Shown here: in pieces, positions 24,941 to 35,039 of the stretch
Position numbering within the stretch: position 1 is the first letter of the stretch
Layout: every line of letters begins with the position of its first letter
Assembly (NCBI RefSeq): GCF_000420665.1
Contig: NZ_ATVJ01000001.1
Span: forward strand, 434,001-498,000
From: Ponticaulis koreensis DSM 19734
GTDB taxonomy: Bacteria > Pseudomonadota > Alphaproteobacteria > Caulobacterales > Hyphomonadaceae
DNA length: 64,000 nt
Direction of reading: 5' to 3'
Made by a program: the position numbers and the translations under genes
The notes under the pieces: generated by a model
Database searches by the model: none
Told to the model about the DNA's origin: nothing
The model's input: the letters and a program-made list of their open reading frames with translations, nothing else

Positions 24941-27109
24941 ATGCTGAATCGTATCTCGATTACGTACAAACTTCTGGGGCTGGTCGTCGGGGGGATTGCT
25001 GTAACGGCAATGACACTGGGATGGGTGACCAGTCAGGCCTCTTCAGAAGCGCTTTCGCGTTTATCCGAGGATAAGCTGAGCTCTATTGCTCAGACAGAAG
25101 CTGCTGCGTTTTCAGACTATCTGCAATCAATCCAGCAGGATCTGGACACCGTTGCAGACAACCCATTCACTCTGAGCGCACTACGCGAGTTCGAAAACGG
25201 CTGGGATGCGCTGGGTTCTAACCAGATGAACACGCTCCAGGACCTTTACATCGAGTCTAACCCTAATCCGCTGGGTGAGAAGCATCTGCTCGACTATGCG
25301 AGCGACGGCTCGGAGTATTCGCAGGCGCATGCCGAGTTCCATCCATGGTTCCGCCAGTTTCTTGAGGCCCGTGGCTATTACGACATCTTCCTGTTCTCCA
25401 ATGATGGCTCGCTGGTTTACACCGTATTCAAAGAGCTGGATTACGCGACCAATCTGCGAACTGGCGAATGGGCATCATCAGATCTTGGCGCTGCGTTCCG
25501 CGCAGCGGCTGACGATAGCGCCTATATCTCCGATCACGCATTCTTTGATTTTCAGCCATATGCACCGAGCCATGGCGCACCCGCGAGCTTTATTGCCCGC
25601 CCGATCCCGGATGAAAACGGCAATCAGGCAGGCGTACTCGTCTTCCAGATGCCAATTGACCAGCTGAACGAGATTATGGGTGCGACATCCGGTCTTGGCG
25701 AAACGGGCGAAAGCTTCCTGATCGGCGAAGACGGCCTTTTGCGTACGGATGCACCGCGTTCAGATACTTCGACGATTCTCAACGCAAGCTTCCCGACAGA
25801 CAGCCTCGCAGGCGCTGCCTCACGTGACTTCGCTATGTATGAAGGCGCGTCTTACACCGGCGCTGACGTCAGCGCGGCGATTGTGCCGGTCGAATTTGAA
25901 GGCGCACAATGGTTTGTCGTTGCGCAGGAAAATACAGAAGAGTTGAACCAGCCCATTGTTGATCTGCAGCAACGTTCGCTTATCACATCACTGATCGTTC
26001 TGGCCGTTCTCGGGGTTATCGGCGCGTTCTTCGCCCGCATGATCTCAGGCCCGATCGCATCCATTGCCAAAACAACTGACAAAATCGCCAACGGCTATTT
26101 CGATACGGTAATCCCTTATCAGAAACGCGGTGATGAAATCGGTCCGCTGGCCCGGTCACTTGAGAAATTCCGCCTCGCCATGATTTCTTCCGAAAAACTG
26201 GCTAAAGAGCAGCAGGAACGTGCCATTCAGGACCGCAAAGATGCTGAACAGCGTGCTGCGATTGGCGAAGCTCTGACCAAGCGCGCTCAGAAGTTCGACG
26301 AAATCGTCAGCCGCACACTGGAGCAGTTCACAAAAGCGGCAGGCAATCTCGACGAGAACGCGTCCGCTATGGCTGCAATCGCCGAAGAAACAGCGTCCCA
26401 GTCACAAGGTATCACCGCTGCGTCCCAGAACGCGTCCAGCAATGTTCAGAGCGTTGCGGCCGCGACCGAAGAACTAACTATGTCAGTGAACGAAATCAGC
26501 TCCAAGGTTGAACATTCGCGTGACGCCACAAGCAATGCTGTCTCCAAAGCAGAAGTCATGCGTGAACGCGTTGGCGGCCTGGAGACGGCAGCAAATGCGA
26601 TCTCCGACGTTGTTGGCCTGATCACGGATATTGCTGGCCAGACCAACCTGCTTGCACTCAACGCAACCATCGAAGCGGCGCGCGCTGGCGAAGCGGGCAA
26701 AGGTTTTGCGGTTGTTGCCAGCGAAGTGAAAGCCCTCGCGACACAAACATCCAAAGCGACGGAAGATATCAGCCGTCAGGTTCACGCCATTCAGGAAACA
26801 ACCTCAGCGTCTGTGTCCGGCATCCATGACATTCTGACGGTCATCAGCGAGCTGGAAGAAGCGTCTGCCCAGATTTCTGCGGCGATTGCCCAGCAGAACT
26901 CTGCGACTATGCAAATCTCTGAAAGCATTCAGAGTGCAGCTGGCAGCGTGTCTGAAGTGGATAACAACATGCACGGCGTGAGCGACGCGGCGCAGGAAGC
27001 AGGTGTCACCGCATCACGTATGCGCACAGCCTCCGAGCTTCTGAGCGAGCAGTCCAACATTCTGAAAAGCGAAGTCATGAGCTTCCTGAATGATGTACGC
27101 GTCGCGTAA
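24941..27109 (+). CDS. Methyl-accepting chemotaxis protein with large periplasmic sensor
   Basis: A 722-residue receptor. TM1 is at ~10-32. A ~310-residue periplasmic double-Cache-like domain includes [34 protein letters not shown], then [32 protein letters not shown]2 is near 347-367, followed by HAMP ([37 protein letters not shown]) and the MCP signalling domain with the tip [19 protein letters not shown]. It ends FLNDVRVA. It may sense small organic ligands, as Cache domains do. It follows fau by 140 bp; a CtrA-like box lies upstream and a terminator at 27133. Confidence 0.9.
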   Translation: MLNRISITYKLLGLVVGGIAVTAMTLGWVTSQASSEALSRLSEDKLSSIAQTEAAAFSDYLQSIQQDLDTVADNPFTLSALREFENGWDALGSNQMNTLQDLYIESNPNPLGEKHLLDYASDGSEYSQAHAEFHPWFRQFLEARGYYDIFLFSNDGSLVYTVFKELDYATNLRTGEWASSDLGAAFRAAADDSAYISDHAFFDFQPYAPSHGAPASFIARPIPDENGNQAGVLVFQMPIDQLNEIMGATSGLGETGESFLIGEDGLLRTDAPRSDTSTILNASFPTDSLAGAASRDFAMYEGASYTGADVSAAIVPVEFEGAQWFVVAQENTEELNQPIVDLQQRSLITSLIVLAVLGVIGAFFARMISGPIASIAKTTDKIANGYFDTVIPYQKRGDEIGPLARSLEKFRLAMISSEKLAKEQQERAIQDRKDAEQRAAIGEALTKRAQKFDEIVSRTLEQFTKAAGNLDENASAMAAIAEETASQSQGITAASQNASSNVQSVAAATEELTMSVNEISSKVEHSRDATSNAVSKAEVMRERVGGLETAANAISDVVGLITDIAGQTNLLALNATIEAARAGEAGKGFAVVASEVKALATQTSKATEDISRQVHAIQETTSASVSGIHDILTVISELEEASAQISAAIAQQNSATMQISESIQSAAGSVSEVDNNMHGVSDAAQEAGVTASRMRTASELLSEQSNILKSEVMSFLNDVRVA

Positions 27110-27132
27110 ATTTACACACCAGTGACCATTCG

Positions 27133-27160
27133 AAAGAGCCAGCCCTTGTGCTGGCTCTTT
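27133..27160 (+). terminator. Intrinsic terminator after chemoreceptor gene
   Basis: An 11-bp perfect stem AAAGAGCCAGC/GCTGGCTCTTT with a 6-nt loop is followed by TGCTTTTG. Confidence 0.8.
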
Positions 27161-27232
27161 TGCTTTTGATGCAGGCACAGACTGGTTTTTTGGCCCCGTC
27201 TGGTCCATATCGCTCGGCTATAGGAGAACGAG

Positions 27233-28057
27233 ATGAGACTGGCCTTTTTCGGAGATGTTGTCGGCAAACCCGGGCGCGACGTGGTGGAACGCTATCTGCC
27301 CCGCCTGCGTGACCAGCTGTCTCTGGATTTCGTGGTTGTGAACGCCGAGAACGCAGCGGGCGGCTTCGGCCTCACCGAAGCGATTGCCAATGACTTCTTT
27401 GATGCGGGCGCAGACTGCCTCACCCTCGGCGATCACGCCTGGGACCAGCGCGAAATGGTCTCCTACATCGAACGCGATTCTCGCCTTATCCGCCCGCTGA
27501 ACTACCCGCCGAGCGCGCAGGCACCGGGCAAAGGGTCAAACATATTTGCTCTGCCGGACGGACGCATGGTTGGCGTCATCCAGCTTCAGGGCAATGTGTT
27601 CATGCGTCAGGCGTTGGATAACCCGTTCCTCGTTCTGGAAGATGCACTGGCTGATATGCGCCTTCGCGAAGTGTGTGACGCCATCATCGTCGACATGCAT
27701 TGCGAGGCGACGTCTGAGAAAATGGCGATGGGTCATCACTGCGATGGGCGCGTCAGCCTTGTTGTCGGCAGCCACACGCATATCCCGACAGCCGACGCAC
27801 AGCTTCTGGTTGGCGGCACAGCCTATCAGACAGATGCGGGTATGTGCGGTGACTATGACAGCGTGATTGGCATGAAGAAGGAAAACTCGGTTTACCGCTT
27901 CCTCACCCAGCTTCCGGGCGAACGCTACCAGCCTGCCCTAAGCGATGGCACGCTTTGCGGCGTGTTTGTAGAGACCGATAACAAGACCGGCTTGGCGACA
28001 CGCGTTGAACCAATCCGTATGGGCGGACGTCTGCAGTCACTCGTGCCTGCGGCTTAA
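27233..28057 (+). CDS. ymdB: YmdB-family metallophosphoesterase
   Basis: A 274-residue member of the YmdB (TIGR00282) calcineurin-like phosphoesterases, which hydrolyse 2',3'-cyclic nucleotides. Metal ligands are visible: FFGDVVGKPGR (Asp8), VVNAENAAGGFGLT (Asn37/Glu38), LTLGDHAWDQ and MHCEATSEKMAMGHHCDGRVSLVVGSHTHIPTAD (His pairs). The ATG has AGGAG seven nt upstream. yebC lies downstream, the common alphaproteobacterial order fau-ymdB-yebC, with small genes interposed here. Its last 4 bp overlap the convergent exported-protein gene. Confidence 0.92.
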   Translation: MRLAFFGDVVGKPGRDVVERYLPRLRDQLSLDFVVVNAENAAGGFGLTEAIANDFFDAGADCLTLGDHAWDQREMVSYIERDSRLIRPLNYPPSAQAPGKGSNIFALPDGRMVGVIQLQGNVFMRQALDNPFLVLEDALADMRLREVCDAIIVDMHCEATSEKMAMGHHCDGRVSLVVGSHTHIPTADAQLLVGGTAYQTDAGMCGDYDSVIGMKKENSVYRFLTQLPGERYQPALSDGTLCGVFVETDNKTGLATRVEPIRMGGRLQSLVPAA

Positions 28058-28461
28058 GCTCCGCATACCAGATCACGCACCGCCGCCATTGGCGCATCAT
28101 ACGGATCGTCCGTAATCGGCGTGAAGGTGAGCGCACGCAGGCTGGATGACACGATATTGCTGTAATACTGCGCCAGTTGATCCAGCGCTTCAGGCGTCAC
28201 AGGCAGCTCAGGCGCATGGTCCATCGCCAGATAAACATACTGCCCGGAATCACAATCAGTCATCTGATCCATGAGCGTTACGCCGCCATCTGCGCGGGTG
28301 ATCAATAGCGACGCGACAGGCCGGTCTGCGCTGCCATGAATGCGCAGCAGTTCATAGGTCGACCCATTCGGCCCCGCCATCGAAAACCCCTGCCCTCCGC
28401 CGCTCGCCGTCATGGGTAAAACCAGCACAGCAGCTGCGATTAGTCCGTACACAGATTTCAT
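28054..28461 (-). CDS. Small exported protein of unknown function
   Basis: A 135-residue protein with a signal peptide (cleaved near TASG, ~20). Its mature domain has SMAGPNGSTYELLRIHGSADRPVASLLITRADGG and paired cysteines (DCDSG and LVCGA). I do not recognise the family. It overlaps the last 4 bp of ymdB in convergent orientation, which makes mutual transcriptional interference possible. Confidence 0.6.
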   Translation of the reverse strand: MKSVYGLIAAAVLVLPMTASGGGQGFSMAGPNGSTYELLRIHGSADRPVASLLITRADGGVTLMDQMTDCDSGQYVYLAMDHAPELPVTPEALDQLAQYYSNIVSSSLRALTFTPITDDPYDAPMAAVRDLVCGA

Positions 28462-28626
28462 GATGCCATGCCCCCGATTTTTGCCTCTTCCAGATTAAGC
28501 AGAAACACACAATGCGCAAACTGCGCGGCTTGCACCATCATGCTGTGAATGCTTTAAACATCAACTCGAGAGGGAAACTGATCCGTTCGTCACCTCCCGA
28601 GCATGTATCCGGGGGGATTCGTCAAT

Positions 28627-28758
28627 ATGGATTGGTATGTTCGCACGTCAGATGGCGAAAGCGGCCCGTTGTCAGAAGATCTGATGGTGTCAGGCTTTCA
28701 CGACGGGACATACAGCGAGAAAACGTCCGTCCGCGCGGCATCAAACCCGCCACAGTGA
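28627..28758 (+). CDS. Short GYF_2-like domain ORF (possibly frameshifted N-terminus of next gene)
   Basis: A 43-codon ORF begins MDWYVRTSDGESGPLSEDL and continues VSGFHDGTYSEKTSVRAA, which matches the start of a GYF_2 domain (W-Y-x-x..GP-S...L....G......VR). The domain's closing Trp is missing. A GGGGGG site precedes the ATG by 10 nt. Its TGA overlaps the GTG of the DUF4328-type gene as GTGA. In many proteins GYF_2 and DUF4328 are fused, so this is either a coupled split pair or a single gene broken by a frameshift of one inserted or two deleted bases. Confidence 0.55.
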   Translation: MDWYVRTSDGESGPLSEDLMVSGFHDGTYSEKTSVRAASNPPQ

Positions 28759-29483
28759 CAGACGATGACGGCGCAATCAGGCGCATCCAGCCCGAGCTCT
28801 ATCGCAAGATCAGCCTGCGCGGAGCCTTCCTGCAGATTTTCCTGACGCTGTTCGCTGCGCTTTGTCTGATCGCGCTGGTACCGATTGGCTATGTCTTCGT
28901 AGATACGCTGATCAACCCGCCCTTTCCGGACGATCTGATGAACAAACCTCATCTGCTTAGCACGCTGGACCTGAACTATTACATCTCTGCCGTTCGATTG
29001 TTGGTTTTCCCCTTAGCAGCTATCTGTTTCATTCTGTTTTTTCATCAGGCGCTGAAAAACGTGCGCGTGCTTGGCGCGAAAAACGCGACCATGCCACCCT
29101 GGGGTATCTGGGCATGGTTTTTTGTGCCGTTCGCCAATATCATTCAGCCAGTCAAAGCCATGTCCCAGCTCTGGAGCGGGGCCCACCAACTCGCAGGCCG
29201 TGATACCGTCAGTGCGATACCGCTATTTCTGTGGTGGACATGCTGGCTGTTGCAAGCTTTCGCACTTCGCATCGGCGACTATGCGTTCAACGAGTTGTTC
29301 CGGCGCGCCAATATCAGCATCACACTCTATGATCCGGCCGACTTCCAGACCGCGTATGGCGCCATGTTCGTCGGCCTGCTCGCGCTTCTGATCTCCACCA
29401 TCGGCCTGATGCTCATCGTAAGCCGAATTTCAAAGCTCAATAAGACTATAAACGATCACGCAAACATTGAGGCGTTTTCCTGA
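28755..29483 (+). CDS. DUF4328-type multi-pass membrane protein
   Basis: From the GTG at 28755, 242 residues with about five transmembrane helices: FLQIFLTLFAALCLIALVPIGYVF, YISAVRLLVFPLAAICFILFFHQ, MPPWGIWAWFFVPFANIIQP (the DUF4328 core), IPLFLWWTCWLLQAFALRIG and MFVGLLALLISTIGLMLIVSRI. The function is unknown. An open frame continues 81 codons further upstream to 28512, but that part reads as noise in the GYF_2 region. Whether translation starts at 28755 or arrives by frameshift from the GYF_2 ORF is open. Confidence 0.68.
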   Translation: MTDDDGAIRRIQPELYRKISLRGAFLQIFLTLFAALCLIALVPIGYVFVDTLINPPFPDDLMNKPHLLSTLDLNYYISAVRLLVFPLAAICFILFFHQALKNVRVLGAKNATMPPWGIWAWFFVPFANIIQPVKAMSQLWSGAHQLAGRDTVSAIPLFLWWTCWLLQAFALRIGDYAFNELFRRANISITLYDPADFQTAYGAMFVGLLALLISTIGLMLIVSRISKLNKTINDHANIEAFS

Positions 29484-29592
29484 TTTCGCAGCGCAAATGG
29501 TCTTCTGAGCCAGCACCCTTCACCTTTCAGCCTGCATAGGCTAAACGAGGCGCTTCAGAACACACCGTCAAAAACAGCCTGCAGGAGTTTTC

Positions 29593-30342
29593 ATGGCTGG
29601 CCACAGTAAATGGGCAAACATTCAGCACCGCAAAGGCGCGCAGGATAAAAAACGTGCCGCAGCTTTTGCGAAGCTCTCAAAGGAAATCACAATCGCTGCC
29701 AAGCTCGGCGGCGGTGACATTGACGGCAACCCGCGTCTTCGCCTTGCGGTGAAAAACGCGCGCGCCGAATCCATGCCAAAAGACAATATCCAGCGCGCGA
29801 TTGATAAAGGTGCTGGCGGCGATTCAGGTGACTATTTCGACATTCGCTATGAAGGCTTCGGCCCGGGCGGAGTTGGCGTGATCGTTGAGTGCTCAACCGA
29901 CAACAAAAACCGTACTGCTGGCGATGTCCGCTCTACATTCGGCAAGAATGGCGGCAATCTTGGCGAGACCGGCTCTGTATCCTTCGGTTTTGATCAGGTT
30001 GGTGAAATCGTTTTCGCGCGTGAGATTGGCGACGAAGAAACCGTGATGGACGCAGCCATTGAAGCTGGCGCATCTGACGTGGAAGTCGAAGAGGAAGTCT
30101 TCGTCATCTACACAGAGCGTGACGACTTCATGGAAGTTGCGGGCAATCTGGATGCAGCTTTCCCGGATCACGAGGCCCGCTCAACCAAGCTGATCTGGAA
30201 ACCACAGAACCTGATCGAGATTGAAGGTGATCCGGCACTCACACTTCTCAAGCTCATCGATGCGCTTGAGGATTTGGATGACGTGCAGAACGTCTACCAC
30301 TCCGGCGAGATAGATGAAGCCACGCTCGAAGCCGCAGAATAA
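29593..30342 (+). CDS. yebC: YebC/PmpR-family DNA-binding or translation-associated regulator
   Basis: The 249-residue protein opens [25 protein letters not shown] and continues [22 protein letters not shown]-like sequence (here [19 protein letters not shown]), the invariant YebC N-terminus, then [23 protein letters not shown] and three-domain spacing of normal length. The family has been described as transcriptional regulators and, more recently, as helping ribosomes through proline runs. An AGGAG precedes the ATG. A strong terminator follows at 30351. Confidence 0.95.
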   Translation: MAGHSKWANIQHRKGAQDKKRAAAFAKLSKEITIAAKLGGGDIDGNPRLRLAVKNARAESMPKDNIQRAIDKGAGGDSGDYFDIRYEGFGPGGVGVIVECSTDNKNRTAGDVRSTFGKNGGNLGETGSVSFGFDQVGEIVFAREIGDEETVMDAAIEAGASDVEVEEEVFVIYTERDDFMEVAGNLDAAFPDHEARSTKLIWKPQNLIEIEGDPALTLLKLIDALEDLDDVQNVYHSGEIDEATLEAAE

Positions 30343-30350
30343 GCATCCTG

Positions 30351-30381
30351 AAAAGCCCTCTTCCTGGAAGAGGGCTTTTTT
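30351..30381 (+). terminator. Intrinsic terminator of yebC
   Basis: A 14-bp perfect palindromic stem, AAAAGCCCTCTTCC against its complement, is followed by a T-run. It lies 9 bp after the yebC stop. Confidence 0.88.
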
Positions 30382-30468
30382 CTCAGCTCCACCTCATTCG
30401 AACAGGGGATATGAGCTTTTCCACGTCTGGGTTACTCTTCTTCCTGAACGCGACCGAAGGAGGGGACG

Positions 30469-30837
30469 ATGCTCAACACATTTACGAAAACGGCTGCGGC
30501 GCTGGGACTCGCTGCAACACTCACTGCTTGTGGCAGCCTTGATGGTGGACCGCTTGTCCGCCCGGGCGAACCGGTGGGCCAGATCACAATCCGCAATACA
30601 TCGAATGCTCATCTGACCGTTGTAACCATGTCAGATTGTTCAAACTCGACTTATGGCTTCAACCGCCTCTCTGACGGGGAAACCATCGCGCCGGGTTATG
30701 ACCGTTACTTCACTGTGTCAGCAGGGTGCTGGGACGTGCAGGTGGGATACGGATATGGAACGGGCTATGCGACTGGCACCAAACGCACTCAGGTTTCTCC
30801 CGGACGAAACCACATTCTGAACTATGGCGGCAGCTAA
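30469..30837 (+). CDS. Small lipoprotein of unknown function
   Basis: A lipoprotein signal ends LTAC (Cys21). The mature ~100 residues (GQITIRNTSNAHLTVVTMSDCSN, then RYFTVSAGCWDVQVGYGYGTGY) suggest a small beta-sandwich with a disulfide. AGGAGG precedes the ATG, the best ribosome site in this stretch. No family is recognised. The PP2C-like gene starts 59 bp downstream on the same strand. Confidence 0.7.
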   Translation: MLNTFTKTAAALGLAATLTACGSLDGGPLVRPGEPVGQITIRNTSNAHLTVVTMSDCSNSTYGFNRLSDGETIAPGYDRYFTVSAGCWDVQVGYGYGTGYATGTKRTQVSPGRNHILNYGGS

Positions 30838-30896
30838 GCCCTTTTGCCGCCCTGCCCGAACCGATATACGGAACGGGCAGACGCGGAGGGACACGA

Positions 30897-31760
30897 GTGC
30901 CAATCTCAGTAAAAGAATCCATCAACTGGCCCGGCGCGGGCCTGACCGTCGACACGCCTAAAGTCACGGGTGACGACCGGTTTGGCTTTGACGAAAGCGC
31001 TGGCACAGCATGGGTTCTGGATGGCGCAACTGATCTTGGCCCGTTCCGGCTGTTCAAACAGTTTGAGAGCGATGCCGCATGGATTGCCGAGTTTCTGAAC
31101 CGCGAGCTTATGAGCCACCCTCCAAAGGGTGATCTGCGTGCATACTTTGGAGACATTCTCGCCGCCGTTCGCAAACGCGCGGAACAGAAGTCGAAGGTCG
31201 ATATCGAAACCGCGCCGCGTGAGACATGGCCAATCGCATCAGGCATGTGGATATGGCACACAGATGACGTCACAACTTTCGTCCGCTCCGGCGACTGCGT
31301 CGCCCTCATCCGCACGCCAGACGGCAAAACTGAAGTTCTCACCAAGCACGAACAATCAGACCTTGAGGCCCGAACCTCGCGCGAGCTTAATGCCATGTCT
31401 CCTGAAGACCGGATAGCAGGCCTTCGTAAAATCCGCGCCACCCAGAACACCGAACCGCAGCACGTGCTTCTTGGCCTGTCACCTCAAGGCGTGGATACGC
31501 TCGTCATTGAAACCCGCAATCTGCCAGAAGGTAGCCACATCCTGATCATGTCTGACGGGCTTTGGCGGGTCGTTGATCCGTACGCCATGATGACCGCTGA
31601 GCAGATGATGGATGAGGCTCTTTCTGACGGCGTGGAACATCTCGCCCGTCTGATGCGCAAATTTGAGAAAGCTGAAAGTCAGGACGCAGTCGCACGCATC
31701 AAAAAGAGCGATGATGCCTGTGGTGTACTCGTTGAAATACGCAGTCTGAACGCGGGTTAA
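30897..31760 (+). CDS. PP2C-like protein phosphatase family
   Basis: From the GTG at 30897 (GGAGGG six nt upstream; the open frame extends 57 codons further but has no such site and overlaps the lipoprotein gene) the protein has 287 residues. PP2C metal-site motifs are recognisable: VTGDDRFGFDE, TAWVLDGATDLGP (core Asp-Gly), HILIMSDGLWRVVD and KSDDACGVLVEI. The domain is compact and divergent from typical Ser/Thr phosphatases, so a partner-specific or regulatory role is possible. Substrate unknown. Confidence 0.75.
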   Translation: MPISVKESINWPGAGLTVDTPKVTGDDRFGFDESAGTAWVLDGATDLGPFRLFKQFESDAAWIAEFLNRELMSHPPKGDLRAYFGDILAAVRKRAEQKSKVDIETAPRETWPIASGMWIWHTDDVTTFVRSGDCVALIRTPDGKTEVLTKHEQSDLEARTSRELNAMSPEDRIAGLRKIRATQNTEPQHVLLGLSPQGVDTLVIETRNLPEGSHILIMSDGLWRVVDPYAMMTAEQMMDEALSDGVEHLARLMRKFEKAESQDAVARIKKSDDACGVLVEIRSLNAG

Positions 31761-31854
31761 CTAAACAAGTTTATCGTTTCCAACGTTTTTTTAACACGAG
31801 CCGGGTACACTCACCTCAAATATAACAGGTGTTTGGGAGATGCCGGTGAGGAAC

Positions 31855-33501
31855 ATGAGTACGTCCAGTCAGCTAAATCTGATTGGGATTGCGAGCATTG
31901 TCGCGCTTGCAATCGTCATCGCGGGAATGACCGCATTTGCTTATAACAAAGAAGTCGAGAGCCGGAAGCAAGAGCTTCGCAGCCTTGTCGATTCCGCACT
32001 CACCCTGGTTGAAGATGCCCGCGCAAGCGGTGATCCGTCAGCCGGTGAAGTGATCAATCCGCTTCGCTATCGCGAACGTGAGTATTTCTTTGTTATAAAT
32101 ACCGACGCCTTCATGGTAGCGCACCCGATCCGTCCGGAACTTAACGGCACGGACCTGCGCGTTCCGGATGCAAACGGCAACAACTATTTTCAGGATATGA
32201 TCGACGTTGCTCTGGCCGATCCACTTGGCGGCTTTGTACATTATGAGTGGGCAAAACCGGGCAATGCGCCCGAAGAGCTGTCTCCAAAGATCAGCTTTGT
32301 CCGGGCAACAGCTGACCGTCAGTGGATTGTCGGCACAGGCATTTATGTGGACGATCTGCAGACCCTGCTCTGGCAATATATCGCGACCGGTATCGCCGCG
32401 CTTCTGGTTATTGGCGGCCTGCTCTTCCTGATCATCCGCAGCATTGCGAACTCCATCAAAAAGCCGATCAACAGCCTGCGTGAGACGACAATTCAGCTGT
32501 CGTCCGGCAATACATCTATCGTCGTACCTGCGACTGACCGGACCGACGAAATTGGCGAAATGGCACGTGCAGTCGAGACCTTCAAACAGGGCCTGATCGA
32601 ACGCGCCAGCCTTGAAGAGGAACGGACGCAAGCGAACAAAGCCAGCGCCGAGCGTCAGGCACGTATCGATGCCATGATTGAAAGCTTCCGCGATGAAGCA
32701 CGTGGCCTCATCTCGAGTGTCGTTGAAAACGTCCACATGCTGAAAACGACAGCCGAACAGGTCGAGGCGATTTCTCTGCAAACGACTGAGAGCTCCAGTA
32801 CAGCACTTCGTGCAACCGGTCAGGCGTCTCAAAACGTCGAGACGGTTGCCGCAGCCTCCGAAGAACTGTCAGCATCTGTGTCTGAAATCATCCATGCGAT
32901 CACAGAGGCAAATTCATCCGTGTCCTCAACGTCTCAGGTCACGACTGAAACCTCTATCAATGTTCAGAAGCTTTCCGAGGCGGTGAACAAGATCGGTGAT
33001 GTTGTCACTTTGATTTCTGACATTGCAGAGCAGACCAACCTTCTCGCGCTGAACGCAACAATCGAGGCGGCGCGCGCTGGTGAAGCGGGCCGTGGCTTCG
33101 CAGTCGTTGCTTCGGAAGTGAAACAGCTGGCAAACCAGACAGCCCGCGCCACTGAAGAAATCTCCGGTCAGATCATGGCGGTTCAGAATTCTACTGGTAT
33201 CGCAGTGTCATCTATCGGCGAGATTTCGAGCGCCATGGAAGGCGTCTCCGGCACGATGGAAGCGATTGCCAGCTCGGTTGAGCAACAAGGCGGCGCGACA
33301 CGCGAGATCAGCGAGAACGCGCAAATGGCAGCGGGCATGACCCGCGATGTCGTGACGAATGCTGACGCAGTCGTTGGTATGGCCGAGAATTCAAAAGCGG
33401 CTGCGGTTGCTGTGAAGTCTGCGGCCGACGAACTGTCTGCAGCCTCTAAAGATCTGGAACAACGCGTTGAGACATTCCTGTCCAACGTCGCTGCAGCCTG
33501 A
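31855..33501 (+). CDS. Methyl-accepting chemotaxis protein with single Cache (sCache_2) sensor
   Basis: 548 residues from ATG 31855 (an ATG five codons upstream abuts its ribosome site and is less likely). TM1 is at ~7-28. The small periplasmic sCache_2-type domain has [32 protein letters not shown] and [12 protein letters not shown]2 is near 175-197, then HAMP, then the MCP domain with tip [19 protein letters not shown]. It ends FLSNVAAA. sCache_2 receptors often bind small carboxylates. It shares its C-terminal pattern with the other two receptors here. Confidence 0.9.
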   Translation: MSTSSQLNLIGIASIVALAIVIAGMTAFAYNKEVESRKQELRSLVDSALTLVEDARASGDPSAGEVINPLRYREREYFFVINTDAFMVAHPIRPELNGTDLRVPDANGNNYFQDMIDVALADPLGGFVHYEWAKPGNAPEELSPKISFVRATADRQWIVGTGIYVDDLQTLLWQYIATGIAALLVIGGLLFLIIRSIANSIKKPINSLRETTIQLSSGNTSIVVPATDRTDEIGEMARAVETFKQGLIERASLEEERTQANKASAERQARIDAMIESFRDEARGLISSVVENVHMLKTTAEQVEAISLQTTESSSTALRATGQASQNVETVAAASEELSASVSEIIHAITEANSSVSSTSQVTTETSINVQKLSEAVNKIGDVVTLISDIAEQTNLLALNATIEAARAGEAGRGFAVVASEVKQLANQTARATEEISGQIMAVQNSTGIAVSSIGEISSAMEGVSGTMEAIASSVEQQGGATREISENAQMAAGMTRDVVTNADAVVGMAENSKAAAVAVKSAADELSAASKDLEQRVETFLSNVAAA

Positions 33502-33523
33502 TCTGACAAGACCTTAAATAAAG

Positions 33524-33551
33524 CGCCCGACCTGAATAGGTCGGGCGTTTT
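33524..33551 (+). terminator. Intrinsic terminator after chemoreceptor gene
   Basis: A 10-bp stem CGCCCGACCT/AGGTCGGGCG, 4-nt loop, then TTTTGCG. The convergent UbiH-type gene ends 6 bp further on. Confidence 0.85.
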
Positions 33552-33556
33552 GCGTT

Positions 33557-34813
33557 CTATCCGATTAGCGCTTCCAGAGGTTCGCCGCGGACAAGGCGCG
33601 GAAGACCCGGCTTGTCCGCACTGGCCTGTGCGGCAAGGGCGCGACGCAACGGGCCGACTGTACTGCCCACCGTCAGCGCCAGACGCTTGAACGGAGAGAG
33701 CAGCGCGCTCGAATTTGAGAATGTGCGGTTGATGCCATCCATGGCGAGCGCTGTGGCTACGCCATCAAACCGGCGCCAGCGCTGATAGGTTTCGAGCTGG
33801 GCGCCATCTGAAAGCGCAAGACCCGCACGACGGCTCTCAACGAGAATTTCCACCAGCGCCGCAATATCTTTAAGGCCGAGGTTAAAGCCCTGCCCGGCGA
33901 GCGGGTTCACGCGGCGTACCGCATCACCAACCAGCGCAACGCGCGGCGCAATCAGCTTTTCAGCGAGGCGCAGTCGCAGCGGGTAAGCCAGTGGATCGCG
34001 TAGCACTTTCATCGGTCCAGCCAGATCACCAAAGCGCTGATTGACTTCAGCCTCAAGGTCAGCCTGAGACAATTTCGCCGTCGCGATACCCGCTTTCTCT
34101 TTGCGGAACCATGCGAGATTTCCGCGGTTTTCAGTCAGCGGCAGAATGGCGAACGGGCCTTCATCCTGAAACCATTGGCGTGCTGCGCCATGATGGGGCC
34201 AGTCAAGCTGGACAGTCGCTGCGACGACCGCCTGCTCATAGCTCCAGCCGAGTGTCTTGATGCCGGAGAGTTCACGGATCGCGCTGCCAACACCATCAGC
34301 CCCGATAACGAGGTCGGCTATTATGGATTTACCGGAATCAAGCGTCACAACAGCGCCGCTATCACCAACTTCAAGGCCGGTTACCGTTTCAGGCGCGTAC
34401 TGGGTGATCGCGGTGCAGGCATTTACCCGGTCGCGGATCGCCTGATTGAGAAGATCGACCTCGATCATATAGCCAAGCGGCTCACCCTCAGTGACACCAT
34501 CGGGCAGGTCTTCCACGCCGAACATACTTGCCGCTGGCGGCAAAAGCCCGTTGCGATCATGGGCTTCCATAGACAGAAGCGGCTCGGCTTTATTAACTAA
34601 ATTGCCGCCCACGCCTGCCGCATCAAGAACGCGCCAGCCACCGCGCACAATCGCGAAGGCGCGGCTGTCTGGCGTAAAAGGCAGCGTCGGATCGCGCGTG
34701 TCGACAAGGCCGACTTCAAAGCCAAGCTCGGAAAGAAGAACTGCCAGAACACCGCCGCTTGAACCACCGCCAACAATGAGAATCTGCGATCTAGTATGCT
34801 GTGAAGCTGGCAT
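33557..34813 (-). CDS. UbiH/UbiF/COQ6-family FAD-dependent hydroxylase
   Basis: A 418-residue flavin monooxygenase of ubiquinone biosynthesis. FAD motifs: ILIVGGGSSGGVLAVLL (GxGxxG, residues 11-27), DLVIGADGVGSAIRE (the DG motif, ~167-181) and RVALVGDAVRRVNPLAGQGFNLGLKDIAAL (GD motif, ~280-310), spaced as in UbiH/UbiF. Which ring carbon it hydroxylates cannot be read from sequence. It is convergent with the chemoreceptor gene and divergent from amt. Confidence 0.87.
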   Translation of the reverse strand: MPASQHTRSQILIVGGGSSGGVLAVLLSELGFEVGLVDTRDPTLPFTPDSRAFAIVRGGWRVLDAAGVGGNLVNKAEPLLSMEAHDRNGLLPPAASMFGVEDLPDGVTEGEPLGYMIEVDLLNQAIRDRVNACTAITQYAPETVTGLEVGDSGAVVTLDSGKSIIADLVIGADGVGSAIRELSGIKTLGWSYEQAVVAATVQLDWPHHGAARQWFQDEGPFAILPLTENRGNLAWFRKEKAGIATAKLSQADLEAEVNQRFGDLAGPMKVLRDPLAYPLRLRLAEKLIAPRVALVGDAVRRVNPLAGQGFNLGLKDIAALVEILVESRRAGLALSDGAQLETYQRWRRFDGVATALAMDGINRTFSNSSALLSPFKRLALTVGSTVGPLRRALAAQASADKPGLPRLVRGEPLEALIG

Positions 34814-34970
34814 TTATATCTCCTGATACCGGAAATCGATAATAGCTTACTGCGATTTCCCGACAAGCGGTGCAACGCTTTTGGGCGATTCAGTCGCAGG
34901 GTGCTCAGAACGTGACCAGTTTGTTCGTAACCCGTTTCAGATGCTCCATGGCGCTTAGAAGAAACGAGCC

Positions 34971-35008
34971 GTTTTGCAAGATTGGCCCCCGAGCAAGCGG
35001 GGCAAAAC
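34971..35008 (+). promoter_or_regulatory. Structured leader of amt
   Basis: Nested pairing: GTTTTG (34971-34976) with CAAAAC (35003-35008), and CCCCG (34987-34991) with CGGGG (34998-35002). The structure ends about 20 bp before the amt ribosome site and has no T-tract, so it is more likely a leader structure than a terminator. Confidence 0.35.
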
Positions 35009-35039
35009 CGCTTCTCCTGATTAACGATTGGGGAAAACA

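Noticed and set aside
28512-28754. Upstream 81-codon extension of the DUF4328 ORF.
   Set aside because: The region is better explained in another frame as a GYF_2 domain, and the extension has random composition.
30726-30896. 57-codon N-terminal extension of the PP2C-like protein.
   Set aside because: It overlaps the lipoprotein gene, has no ribosome site, and GGAGGG marks the GTG at 30897.
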